Origin: Todiramphus chloris collaris
Lineage: Eukaryota > Chordata > Aves > Coraciiformes > Alcedinidae
Assembly: GCA_025345505.1 (NCBI GenBank)
Contig: JANVCC010000022.1
Span: 27,880,375-27,944,374, forward strand
Direction: 5' to 3'
DNA: 64,000 bases
The translations under genes and the position numbers were made by a program. This document shows positions 38,990 to 50,530 of the stretch, piece by piece. A model generated the notes under the pieces. It was not told the origin of the DNA, made no database searches, and was given only the letters and a program-made list of their open reading frames with translations. Position 1 is the first letter of the stretch. Each line of letters starts with the position of its first letter.

Positions 38990-40344
38990 CTGTCAGAAGT
39001 GCTCACCAAGCCACTTTCCATTATTTATCAATAGTCCTGGCTAACCAGGGAGGTCCCAGTTGACTGGAAGTTAGGAAATGTGACACCCATCTACAAGAAG
39101 GGCCGAAGGAGTGATCCTGGGAGCTACAGACTTAGTCTGACCTCGGTGCCAGGGAAGATTATGGAACAGGTCATCTTGAGTGCCATCACATGGCACATAC
39201 AGGACAACCAGGTGATCAGGCCCAGTCAGCATGGGTTTACGAAAGGCAGGTGCTGCCTTACTATCCTGATCTCCTACAACAAGGTGACCCACCTAGTGGA
39301 TAGGGAAGAGCTGTAGATATCATCTACCTGGACTTCAGTAAAGCCTTTGACCCTGTCTCCCACAGCATTCTCCTTCAGAAACTTATGATGCAAGGCTTGG
39401 ATAAATACACTCTGCACTGGATAAAAACTGGCTGGATGTCCAGGCTGAAAGAGCAGCAGTGAACAGAGCTAAATCTGGCTGGCGTCCGGTCACAAGTGGT
39501 GTTCCCCAGGGTTCAGTACTGGGGCCTGTTCTCTTCATTATCTTTATTAATGATCTGGAATGGGGGATTGAGTGTACCCTCAGTAAATTTGCAGGTGACA
39601 CCAAGCTCAGTGGGTGTGTCGATCTGCTAGAGGGTAGGGAAGCTTTACAGTGGGACCTGGACAGGTTAGATCAGTGGGCCAAGGTTCATTGCATGGGGTT
39701 CAATAAGGCCAAGGGCCGGGTCCTGCACTTGGGTCATAACAACCCCATGGCAAGCTACAGACCTGGGGATGTGTGGCTGGAAAGCTGCAAGTTGGAAAAG
39801 GACCTGGGAGTATTGATTGACGATCAACTAAATATGAGCCAGCGGTGTGCACAGGTGGCCAAGAAGGCCAATGGCATCCTGGCTTGTATTAGAAACACTG
39901 GTCAGCAGGAACAGGGAGGTGATTATCCCCCTGTACTCAGCACTGCTGAGGCCACACCTTGAATATTGTGTTCAGTTCTGGGCTCCTTACTATAAGAAGG
40001 ACATAGAAGTGTTGGATCATGTCCAGAAAAGGGCAACAAGGATCGTGAAGGGCCTAGAGCACAAGTCCTGTGAGGAGTGTCTGAGGGAGCTGGGGTTGTT
40101 TAGCCTGAAGAAGAGGAGGCTGAGGGGAGACCTTGTTGCTCTCTACAACTCCGTGAAAGGAGGTTGGAGTGAGGAGGGGCAGAGCCTCCTCTCCCTTGTG
40201 ATGCGTGACAGGACCAGAGGGAATGGATGCAAGCTGAGCCAGGGGAGATTTAGGTGGGATATTAGGAAACATTTCTTCACTGAAAGACCATTGGAATGGT
40301 CTGCCCAGGGCAGGGGTGGAGTCTCCACCCCTGTAGGCATTTAA
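38990..40344 (+). pseudogene. CR1 ORF2 reverse transcriptase and C-terminal domain, inactivated
   Basis: RT motifs appear in order: PIYKKGRRSDPGSYR, SQHGFTKGRCCLT (near 39227), IIYLDFSKAFD with the motif A Asp kept (39331-39333), [13 protein letters not shown] (about 39490-39530), and the palm box at 39588-39599. That box reads FAGD where the family has FADD, so the first of the two Asp residues is lost. After it come [20 protein letters not shown] and [18 protein letters not shown] up to the stop near 40344. Frameshifts occur near 39310, 39425 and 39905-39930. In an intact element this domain copies CR1 RNA at the nicked target. Confidence 0.93.
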
Positions 40345-40449
40345 ATGGCGTGAGGACCTGGTGCTTAGAGACATGGTTTAGAGGTGAGCTTTCAGTGTTG
40401 TATTGAAGGTTGGACTAGATGATCTTGAAGGTCTCTTCCAACCAAAGAC

Positions 40450-40465
40450 ATTCTGTGATTCTATC
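40450..40465 (+). repeat. CR1 3'-terminal octamer repeat
   Basis: ATTCTGTG and ATTCTATC are two adjacent copies of the octamer that ends CR1 elements. They mark the 3' insertion boundary, so flanking genomic DNA starts at about 40466. Confidence 0.9.
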
Positions 40466-42222
40466 ATTTGGGCACTGAAGGTCTCTAATCACAGAGCATG
40501 TTGGCCTCCAAAACTGAGGTCTTCATACAAACTAACTGTTGAGGATCCTGGGCTGCCAGACTGTGACAAGGAATTGTTTGCAGCACGTGTTGGTTGTATC
40601 AAGTCAAACACACATTTCTCAGCCTTTAGTAGCATAGACAGTCACATTTCAGCAGCCAAAGAGCTTTCGAGATCATGTCTGCATTTACCGTTTATTACAG
40701 AAGCAGGTTATGCATTGACAGAGGAAGATACTGTGATGAAAGCATGCTACAGTTAACAGTGTTTCATTAGAGACTCATTAAGCTTTCTGGATTAACATCA
40801 TAAATAGTTCTAAAAGGGCTACAATTAGGATGATAATCAGTTTTGAGTTTGACACCCTATCATATATCATCTATGGCCTGGTCCTGTTGTGGTACTGGGA
40901 AGAATCCCTGTAAAAGAGCTGTAAGATTGAAAGATACGAAAGTAGGCTGGGGAAATGGTAATTTCTCATGCTCCCTCCCACAGAAATCTTCAGAGTCTTG
41001 TTTTACTTTCTGATACTAAGCCCTTAGTAGAGTAGCACTGTTGTTTTCCTTCAAACTTGTCTTCAACTCTTACTTTGAACTCTGACTAAAAGGAATGTGA
41101 AGAAGTCACAGTATCCTGCAGCATAGATGCAAGGAAACAGCTGCTTTTATTTTCCTGAAACCTGTGAAATAACACAACAATTTTTAGTGCACTTGGAAAG
41201 GAAGCTGAGAACTTTACTCCTAAATATTTATCTTTTTTCTTCATATTTCTTTCTAACCAACATTATTAATTAGCTATTGCATAGACCTCTTGGGAATTCT
41301 GATTAAGCCAACCACTTATGCAAAAATCAATCTTTCAATGGCAGGCTTTGTTAATCTTCCAAATCCAATTTCCATTTCTCACATTCCAGGTTTATTGATT
41401 ATATTTCAAAATTCTCAGATCATCTGTCACGGTTATTGAATTAATCTGTATCTAATAACTTAATTGTCTTGAAAAACAGATGTGCTACTTCCACTGAATG
41501 CTAAAAATTGGTTACTGACATCTAAGGAAACGACAGCACATACATAGTTATTTTAAAGCATTTCATTACCTAAACTTTTACACTGAACTGCAGTGGGTTT
41601 ATGAGTATGAAGGGACGATAGGAGAAGCAGAGTACATTGCGTAAATGAGCCGAGTAATGTCATGTTTCTGCTGCTTTGCCACAAGGAACTTTCAGTTTTA
41701 GTTAGATTTTGGGATGAGCAACAGATACTTTTCTATGAAGAAACTTTGCCATAGGCCTAAGTGAAGTTAGTATGCTGTCGAACTTGGTGTTGGGCAGCCA
41801 TAGCAAAAGCTAATTTCTCCTCTGAAAAAATCCTAGTGTTTAAACAGGCAGAAGTATAGAGGAAAAGAGGGGGAAAATGGCCTGTTTGTAATTATATAAG
41901 CAAAACTATTGGAATATGAACCCCTTCCTATTTATTGGGAAGGGTTGAAGAGACAAATGAGATCGTCTATTGGATGTCAAAACTATCCACAAATTAATAC
42001 AGGACTTGGAATTCCTTATACATAACCAAAGGATTTATTTGATTGGATTTGACGTAATTAATTTACTTTAAAAGCTGAAACTTATTAGGATAAATGAAGT
42101 CACTGGCATAGTTAATCTAAGTGGGCAGAATTTAATCAGGAAGGAGAAGAATGAGGCAGGGTGTGCACCTGTGTGTGTCAAGTAAGTATGTGAATGTATT
42201 TACTGTACTGTTGGCTTTCTAG
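40466..42222. other. Unique non-coding stretch
   Basis: No gene is recognised. The plus frame 40403-40756 begins inside the CR1 tail and runs on into flanking DNA, so it is an accident of the insertion. Confidence 0.6.
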
Positions 42223-42385
42223 TGTAAGGTAGACCTGGTGAAAAACTGTGATGTAAGGAACCAGAGAAACCCCATGAGTGCTGTTAAGGTGGTCATTTAC
42301 TTTGAACCATCAAAACCAGGAGATCAGGTAAAAGACATCTTTGTAAACTATGGAGAAACAAAGCAGAGCCCAGGAGATGTTGTTG
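42223..42385 (+). CDS. Possible isolated internal exon (54 codons), product unknown
   Basis: A 163-base stretch is open in one frame. It is preceded by a fair splice acceptor (pyrimidine-containing TACTGTACTGTTGGCTTTCTAG) and followed by a donor-like GTAAGG at 42386. In-frame stops lie just outside each boundary (TAG at 42220-42222, TGA at about 42398). Most codons begin with a purine and the stretch is richer in GC than its flanks, both coding-like. The peptide includes KVDLVKNCDVRN and VVIYFEPSKPGDQVKDIF; I do not recognise a family. If real, it would enter in phase 0 and leave in phase 1. No matching upstream or downstream exon was found. Chance open frames of this size are common, so the case rests on the coincidence with splice sites and composition. 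Confidence 0.3.
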
Positions 42386-43034
42386 GTAAGGGTTTTTGAT
42401 TACCTAGATATCTACTGAGTGTTGGTGTACTCCATTCCTAGATAATTTTTATTTGGAAGGTAGACAAAGCTATTAGGTTTCATTCTAATCAGGTGATAAT
42501 AGCTCGCTGAGGATGTCAGGGAGAAGAGAATTTGACTGAGAGTATCCACAGAGAATATATAGGGTTTACCATGCTGGGAATAAAGAAGAATAGCAAGGCC
42601 CAGTTCCAACTCAGCTACTCAGTATGCGAGACTTCCATAGGAGCTGGTACCTGAAAAGAAACCATGTTGTAATTTATTTTGACCATAGGAAACCTGGCAT
42701 TTTCTCATACCACTTTCTCAGAAGCAAGATAAGGAATGATTTTCTGATGAAAGTACTATAAGGTAGATGCAAAGGTGATTGAAAATACCCTTACTTTCTC
42801 TTTGAAAGGCTACTGGGGACTCTGCTGTTCTCTTAGAAATATAAGAATTAAATTGCAGGAAAGGAGCCTGAAATTGCAGTCTGGAAAAATACATAGCAGT
42901 AAGGATTGTGAAGCACTAGAAGAGCTTACAAATTGAAGACATGAAGTGTTTATTGTTAGCTGTCATTAAGAACTGTGTAGACTAACATGGCAGGAAGGAC
43001 CTGAGTAAGGATAATGTCACTGTGGTTTACCAGA
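42386..43034. other. Unique non-coding stretch
   Basis: No gene or clear repeat. The part from about 42900 may belong to the same old element as the CR1 tail that follows, but the similarity is too weak to state. Confidence 0.5.
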
Positions 43035-43090
43035 AATGACAGAATGAATGCTTGAGGTGCTTTCCAAGCCTACAGTTTTATGATTGCATT
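43035..43090 (+). mobile_element. Probable CR1 3'-tail remnant
   Basis: The sequence AATGCTTGAGGTGCTTTCCA then AGCCTACAGTTTTATGATTG resembles the CR1 end 'gatctttgaggtcccttccaacctaaac.attctatgattc' with many changes. It is short and diverged, so the call is tentative. Confidence 0.5.
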
Positions 43091-45209
43091 GTTTTTTCAG
43101 GGGCATACAGTAATCTGCCCTTAGATGCTTTTCCCATGGTTCCCCATCATAAAATCTGGGGGGGGTTGCACTTGAGAACATTTTCACATGTTCACATTTC
43201 ACATGAATTGTTCTAAATGTTAATGTTACATTGCTGTTTCTAGGTATCTTTCGAATGGTTGTGTGAAAACAAGAGCACAAGACCAAAAACTACAAAATAC
43301 TTAATAGTAAACATAGTATATAATCAATTCTTCCAGTTAGAAAGGGGTCGGTATTTGTAACCCTGTTCAATAATTCACAGATCAATTGAAATAACATTAT
43401 TATTCTCTCTTTCCACTTAGCAGTAACAATATGTAAAGGTCACTTGCTATCTAGTTAGGCAGAAGGCAGCAATTAACATCAGAGTAAACCCAGAATATTC
43501 ATTTTCTGTTACACAATGTAAGCGAGACATGATTTCCTACTAAGATGGAGTCTTCAGTAGTAGCAAGGTTGAGTTGTCACCTCACAGAGAAATTAAGAAA
43601 GAATTTCTAAAACATTGTACTGATCCTAGAAACCTTGTAATTTCGTATATAAACAGAGCCAAAGACATCAGTGGTGATTGGAAGCCTGCTACCTGTTATA
43701 TTAAATGTCAGCCAAAATAGTTCTAGAAATAGTTTTGAAATAGGAAGGGAGATACTGTTTTCTACTTGGTTCATTTAGGCATCTCTTAAGTCAGGATTCA
43801 TATCAGCACTTTGCTAGAATTTTTAGGTGTGACTAATGCTTTGTTTCTGAAATGGGGATTCTCTTCACCTATTTTTTTATCTTTTCTTTTTCCCCAGTAA
43901 GGCTTACTTAGTGAAAATTTTCATACTCTTTTCTTGCTGGCCTTACAACCAGAAAGTGATAAAGATGGAGAAAGCTGAATGCACTAAGTACAAGACATCT
44001 CTTGCTGTGGAGCACTGAGCTGCCCTTAAGTAAGTGCTAGCAGCAGACTTGAGACAGCCTTGGACTACCATGACTGCACTGCATTTGGATGTGAATTGGT
44101 AAGTCAGGATTAGTGTTGAGCTGTACCTTTTGCCCTTGCTGGCTTGGATTCTTGGCACCTCTATACTATGCTTCCTCTAAATGTGTCACTGTGCTCCCTT
44201 TCCCAGTATTCATTTTGAGTTTTGATCAGTTTCTGACAAGTTTATGACAAAAATTCAATGGCTTTCTGTAGCTCCAGAAAAATCTCAAAAAATGATGAAA
44301 GGAATAGCTGTTTTTTTCCTAGCTATAAAAGTTCTTTTTAAGAAAGCATAATATTAGAGTTTATGCTTTGAAATATCATGAAGTTGTTAATGCTGCATCA
44401 GGACCAAGGGATAAATTAATTTGATCTTTGTTTCCTAAAAGTATATCATTTAGGTAATTCTCAGTTGCAGTTTTCCATATTTTTTAGTTTATGATTACTG
44501 CCATAAAATGTTTTGAAAAGTGTTAACCAATTTGTATTGATACATTTTGATACAAGTTCCTTCTTATTTTAAAGAAATAAAGGAGGGGAAATAAAGGGTA
44601 ATATGTATTAGTGCTGCTAGCAAGGAAAGCACTGGGGCATGATCTCATCTTTATTAACTGATTCTAAGGAATCCACATGGGTAAATCCATATAAAAGGCC
44701 ACAGAACCTTGAAATTCTGCTAGAAAGTCTTGAGATTCCATTCTCCGTGGAACTACAAAATGTTAGGGGTTTTTTTTGGGTTTTTTTTTTTTTTTCAATC
44801 TTTATTGAGTGCATCTTGGGCATAAGATGTAATTTAGACTTCCCTAACTCCAAGAAAGCAAGCAATCAAGTACCAGACAAGACTGCCTTCCTGAATCTTT
44901 GACAGTCTTTTCTTTCCAAAGCAAACCAGCAAGTGGTTTCTGTATGAATTCCATCATTTTCCAAATACAATATGATACAGAGCATCTTTGTCAAGTTACC
45001 ATTTCACTAACAGCAGAGCTTTGGGACACTAAACTCTTCTTAAAATTTAGCATCATGTTTGTCTTTTTTTTTTTTACTGACAGATTTAACAAATGTTAAG
45101 CATTTCTGTCATTCTCATGTTAACATATGAAGTGTGAAAATTAATTTTACTTGCTAATTGAAAGATAATTGGTTTGGGGGTAGGAATTGTCACTCCATCA
45201 AGAGAGAGG

Positions 45210-45229
45210 AAAAAAAAAAAAAAAAAAAA
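45210..45229 (+). repeat. Poly-A run (A20)
   Basis: Twenty A residues follow GAGAGAGG. I see no retroposed sequence upstream of it. Confidence 0.85.
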
Positions 45230-46152
45230 GAAGAAATGTCTAGATCTACTTCAAGCTTGCAAGAAGAGGTAGCATAGAACTTGTTTGGAAAAATCTATCT
45301 ATAAATTATCAGAAAAGAAGGTGTAAGATAAATTCTACTAGTAACCACAGTGGATAGGATATCCACAAACAGTATGAACAGTGTAGCTAAAACAAGATTT
45401 GTCCTTTTCTTACCTGGCACTGAAAGAAATGTGTGAGTATAGTGCAGGGAAGAATGTGAGGTATCAAGAATATTATAAATCTTCTGTTAGGGTTAGAGTT
45501 CAAAAAGCCACAAAGCTTCCAGCTCCAGGATCACTGGGGCTGCAGAAAGCATGCTAGAAGTAACATGGCACTGCACCAACACTGTTCCCTCCACACCTTC
45601 CTTTCCCAAATGGGTCACCAGTCAGGACCATATTTCACCCCAAGTGCCTTTAAAACTCCCTGAATCTTGTTTTTATTGTCTTTCAGGGCCACCAGCATAG
45701 GGTGACCCAAGTTTCCTATACAAGGAAACCTCGTATCCTGATTATTAATATATTTTTCAAATGGACTGTTTATTTCAAAATGTCTGCAGCCTAGGCTGGT
45801 TTCAGTGACAGTTCCAACTGCTCAGCAGTTCTGAAAATCAGTTCAGTGACATTTATCCCCTTTTTATATCTATAAAAAAAAAAGTTAAGTATTTTGTTGT
45901 GGTTAACAACATAGTAGTAAGAATAAAAGCTTTATTGATCATTGTAAGAGCATTAAAAAGGCTTTGCAGAGTCACTAAGTTCAGTTATAATGTCCAAACC
46001 TAAACAACAATGAAGACCTTTGAACTAAGTGTTAAGAGCATTACTGAAATACAGAACTATCTGGTTAGTTAGCTACATCCAATCATGAAAAAGAGGACAA
46101 TAGTAGGAAGAGGTATCAAAGTGATCAGAAAGAAAAAGCATATAAAAACATT

Positions 46153-46183
46153 CACACACACACACTTTTATATATATATATAA
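46153..46183. repeat. (CA)n-(TA)n compound microsatellite
   Basis: About six and a half CA units (46153-46165) are followed by TTTTA and a TATATA run to about 46183. It is probably length-variable. Confidence 0.85.
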
Positions 46184-49100
46184 TATCACATAAAAGCTAC
46201 TGAACCTGTCCATAATAGTGCTGAAAATCAGTTTGTTTAAAAAAGAACATTCTGAGCTGATTATGCATCCCTTGGTACCATTAACAATATTTTAGATGAA
46301 ATACTGGTTCATTTGCTTATAGACTGCTTCAAGGGGAAAACTTTCTGTTGGAAAAATAAATATGGAAAAATACCCTGCCCAGTAGGCAGTAATCAGCACA
46401 ATAAATTCTCCATTTCTAACCTTCCTTTTCACATGTATATCCTTGTTGTTTCCATCATATTTACTACAAAAGGTATGGAAAGAATGCTTAGCCATTCCTA
46501 TAAAAACAATTAAAACATAGTATTACTTACAGAATAAAAGCCACAGTATATATTCATCAGGTTCATAAACTCACAGGAAGGCTAATGATTTATAACTAGT
46601 GTGCTTGGTTTTTTGCACAACTGATTAACGGACTTAATCAGCAATTGATCATGTGAAATATCCTTTGAACATGCCAAAAACCCAAAAACTTTGCCAGAAG
46701 AATTTACAGCTGAAATAGGCAGAGAGGATAATAAAAGGAATTCAGGAAGGCAGGGATATGAGTGACTTCATAAGACAAGAATAGAATCCCAAATTCCTAA
46801 CTGATTCCTCCAAAGTGCTGTCCATTAAATTGCATTAACTACACAAGACTCAGGTCTCAAACTTTCTGTTATTTCAGTTCTATGTCCAGTATAACAGGCA
46901 CAGCCTTTTCCTTTTTTTAAGTACCTGAAGTCATAATGCAATTCCTTTGGGCTTTTTATAGAATGAGAGATAGTTTTTTAAAAGAAAAAAAGAAAAAGAA
47001 AAAAATAGTGGAGTTCAGTTACTAACAGACCCACCAAAAGGATATTTTTGCCAATCTGATAGAATGTACTCATCTTTTACAACCAGGAGAATTTTTCTAC
47101 TAGTAATGAAGATGTGAGCTTGAGTCTAAGTAGCTTTTCTGAGGTGTATTCAAGATATGGTACATGTTGTCAAAACTCTAATGCATTTGGAAACCTCAAG
47201 ATAAATTTCAACATACAGAGGTTGGTTTGAGGACATGGGGAATAATCTAATCTACTATTTCAAATTTAATTTAGTTCTAAGAAGGGTTTTTTCACACTTA
47301 TGTTGTGTCCCTGCCACAGTTGCATGCTTAGAGTATTACACATCACATTAGATTAAGGTCAATTAGGAGTGTTACAAGAGCATTTTTCCTTTCTCTGTCT
47401 CTTACTCTCTCTTTTTAAAATGAGACAGTGCTGCAATTTTGTCATTAAAACCCTGTGTCTTGAAGCATGTCAGATGAGAGACCTTGTCTGGCCTCAAACT
47501 GTGAATAATGCTATGATTTTTGGCCTAAAGGGTCATAAGGAATCAGAACTTCAGGGACCCTTTAATCAGAACTGATTAAGAAGTGGTGGCTTGCTCTCTG
47601 TTTGGTACTCCATTATCTACCATGTGGAGATTACAATAAGGAGATATTGCTCTGTCAGCAGCCCTAGGAAAATTCAACCTTTGAAAGGCTTCGTGGACTA
47701 GATTATTTGAAGTAATAGGAGATTTGGAGTATTTTATCTTTCAGCTAAACAATTTCAGTAGAGGCTGAGTTTTAGAAAGCCCTTAGAATCCCATTGATGG
47801 AAACTTGCGTATTTGCAAGACATCTTTAAGACATAAGGACCTAGTATGCTGTAAAATTCTTGAGATGATTGATAGGGCTTGCACAACTCTCTCCAAAATA
47901 CTGCACAGACAGAAGAAGAGAGAGGAGAGCAATGGCAAGAGGTTTATTTTCACTGTTCTACAAGTAGTTTTAAGGGGCAATGCAAAGGATGGAAAACATG
48001 GACAAGCAAGTGATAACAAAGAAATACACAGCTCATCAGTTTGTGTTGCACATGCCTTCATATGTCTGCAGCATCTTGGATGACAGGCTACTAAAATCTC
48101 ATCTGGAGAGGTCCCTTGTTCAGTTGGTGACCAGATTTATGGAGACGCTTGATAGTGCAGCCAAAATGTCAGTTAACAGAGACCATAGAGCTCACAGGAA
48201 GACTTGGATATTATCTGGAGTGGTAATGATTCCACTGAAACTGGAAGATCACTCCGTATCTTTTTTTCTGATTCATAGCAGATGCTATATCTTCTAGTTA
48301 TTGAAGATTCTTAGAATCTTAGTTTGGTTCCTAACTGGAACATCAAAGTTTGAATACAAAAAACATTTTGCTTACTTTTCTGTGACTTTGGTTGGGCACT
48401 GGGAGAATACAGATTGTGAGTAAGGAATACTTTGAACATACACCTAGTATATATGTGCACAAATGTATGTGCATATAAATATATATCAGTAATTTATTAT
48501 CACCCAAAATACCAGATGTGAAAGTGATGGGGTTTTGTCTGCTTCTGTGGTCAAATCAGTGATCACTCTTAACCAAATGAATGAAGTAGAAAGATTCCCA
48601 TCAGCTTTATTTGGGGTAGGCCAATGGTATCTGATGGTGTGTCAAAAGAAGCAAAGAAATATGGGCTTTTAATGGGCTTTATAATCTTCTACTGGACAAT
48701 CATTAGAGAACAATTTTCATAATATACATACTCCAGGGCTATCTCATCTTGCCTTAAATGTCATACAGACTTGGGTATGTATTATTATGCTTAATAATGT
48801 ATATTACAGCCAGTGATGTTAATAGCCTTAATGTACTGGACAATGTTTCTACAGATTAGTGAGACTATAACTTAAGATCTTATAGTTTTAATAGAAAAGA
48901 CAATGAGCCAGAAATAAGTAAATACTCTGTGATAACATTAGGACTAATAAGACCACCAAAGAATGACTTGACTGGCTATTCTGCATAGCAGTGTGTTGGC
49001 AATCCCAGGAAGGCCTGGAAAATAGGAAATCTAATTCTGGTAGCCATGCAGCTGGAATAATGGAAAGATGTTGACTGTGGACAAAATGTGGCAAGATAGT

Positions 49101-50154
49101 AAATAACAAGCAGGATGTCTGTAGACAATTAAGGAACTAATAAAAGTTTATGCAAGGGGCTTTTGGCCGTTAAGGTGGTGAACATACAGATGAGAAAATG
49201 ACAAAGGACCTGAACACATAATGCAGATAATGATCAGGAGTTGCATGCATAGTCAGTGTACAGAAAAAGGTAACTTAAAAGCACACAATAAGTGTCAGGG
49301 TAGAAGGTGATAATCCACTGTGGATTGCACATCACATAAGGCATTTATTCTAGAAACAAGAAGAAAAGCTCATCTCGTATCTTTTGTTTTGATACTGATG
49401 GACAGTTATGACCTTTGTCACCCCTGTGTGATGGCCTCCTTAAAATGCTGGGCTTTGCCTTGCACTATTCATTTCTGAACAGAGAAATAGGGATGGAAAG
49501 TCCAGTAATGCACAGAGCTGCATGTCAGGACAAAGCTGAGGGTGTCACACTATTAGTGGTTGTTCAAAACAATGGCCAGCAGGTGAGTAACTGTCCCTAG
49601 GGCTTCCAATGGTAATCTGAGAATCACTAGAGTTTCTACGGAATCACAGAGTTGAGAATAGTTAATATGGTAGCTCAGTAGAAAGACCCTCAAAAGGGAA
49701 GACAGTACACAAACTGTTGGCCAGTTGAATCGAGAAAGCAAATGCACTAATGCCTTTCTTGTTTTTCTGAAAATGTTGGCTATGACCTGGGAGCTAATGC
49801 AGGTAGAACAGTGACAAATTCTACAGGTTACTTGGATAATGTTACCGATTAATCAAATAGGTTGGACATTTTTAAAGAGTCTGGCCTCTTGAGCTTTGAT
49901 ATGAACTAGTTCAAGAGAAACGTGTGATTTAACTACAAGTTTCTTCAGGTATCTCAGGGAAGACAGGTGAGTAGATTTGAGGCATATATATTGTATTTAT
50001 CTTTAAAAGCAAAGAGAAAAAAACCCAATGAATTTTACAGACCTCCACTTTAAACTCAAACCTCATGAAAAAAAATAATGAAAACCACAGCAAATTTCTC
50101 CAAACTAAAACATTATATTCAAACCAAATATTTTTAACCATATAAAACTTCACA

Positions 50155-50530
50155 AGGAGTTGGGTAGCAGTCAGCATGGATGTATCAGGAGAAAAGCACG
50201 TCAGATAAATATAATTGTATTCAATGAGAGGCCATATGAATAGAGGAAATTGGTAAATGGCACATGTTTTGACTGCACTAAGGCTTCGGAGTGTCTTACA
50301 CAATATTCTAATATCCAAACCACAGAAAAATAGACTAAGCAAAATTACTCTTGGGTGAATATTATACAGTTGGAATACTATGTCTAGCAAGTATGTAGTG
50401 ATAATTAACTCTCAACGGCTATACAGGATCTGCAGGGGTGAGCCCTGGATATAGGATTGTTTGGTATTATATTTTCAGATTATGTTTAACAGCCAGGACA
50501 TTCAAATATCTTGGGGGGCGAAAATACCAA
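50155..50530 (+). mobile_element. Ancient CR1/L3-like reverse transcriptase remnant
   Basis: The block AGCAGTCAGCATGGATGTAT then CAGGAGAAAAGCACGTCAGA matches the CR1 'cagtcagcatggattcacc.agggcaagtc' motif (QHGFTKGK). Some 110 bases further, TTTTGACTGCACTAAGGCTT followed by CTTACACAATATTCT matches the motif A region (DFSKAF...SHNIL). Later GGTGAGCCCTGGATATAGGA resembles the degraded PQG block. Spacing and order fit the RT domain. No coding capacity is left. The minus-strand frame over this region (49929-50390) is a shadow. Confidence 0.75.

Larger units (their letters stand above)
37695..40465 (+). mobile_element. CR1: CR1 LINE, 2.8-kb 5'-truncated copy
   Basis: This is the longest mobile element in the window. 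It begins inside ORF2 near the N-terminus of the endonuclease (AATGCATCTATGTCAATGCA, coding CIYVNA-like residues). It runs through the endonuclease, linker, reverse transcriptase and C-terminal region, and ends at 40450-40465 with two copies of the CR1 3' octamer (ATTCTGTG, ATTCTATC). ORF1 and the 5' UTR are missing. GC content is clearly higher than in the flanks. Premature stops and at least three frameshifts make it inactive, but it is less diverged than the L3-like remnants. Clear target-site duplications are not expected for CR1 and none is evident. Confidence 0.97.
43091..50154. other. Unique non-coding stretch with simple repeats
   Basis: I see no gene or dispersed repeat. Simple sequence includes a T8-GGG-T15 tract at 44770-44795, an A20 run at 45210-45229, (CA)n-(TA)n at 46153-46183 and an A-rich GA tract at about 46980-47007. 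Overlapping opposite-strand frames near 47783-48297 have no recognisable domains. The plus frame 49415-49600 contains a CAG/GTGAGT donor-like sequence near 49583 but has no convincing acceptor. Confidence 0.55.

Noticed and set aside
40403-40756. 117-codon frame downstream of CR1
   Set aside because: It starts in the CR1 tail and crosses the insertion boundary, so it cannot be an ancestral gene.
47783-48297. Overlapping open frames on both strands
   Set aside because: No recognisable domain, both strands open together and no splice context.
49415-49600. Possible exon with CAG/GTGAGT donor near 49583
   Set aside because: The donor is good but no clear acceptor, family similarity or partner exon is seen; length is within chance.
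49929-50390. 153-codon minus-strand open frame
   Set aside because: The bases are a decayed CR1 RT remnant read on the plus strand; the minus frame is a shadow made of hydrophobic residues from A-rich plus-strand DNA.
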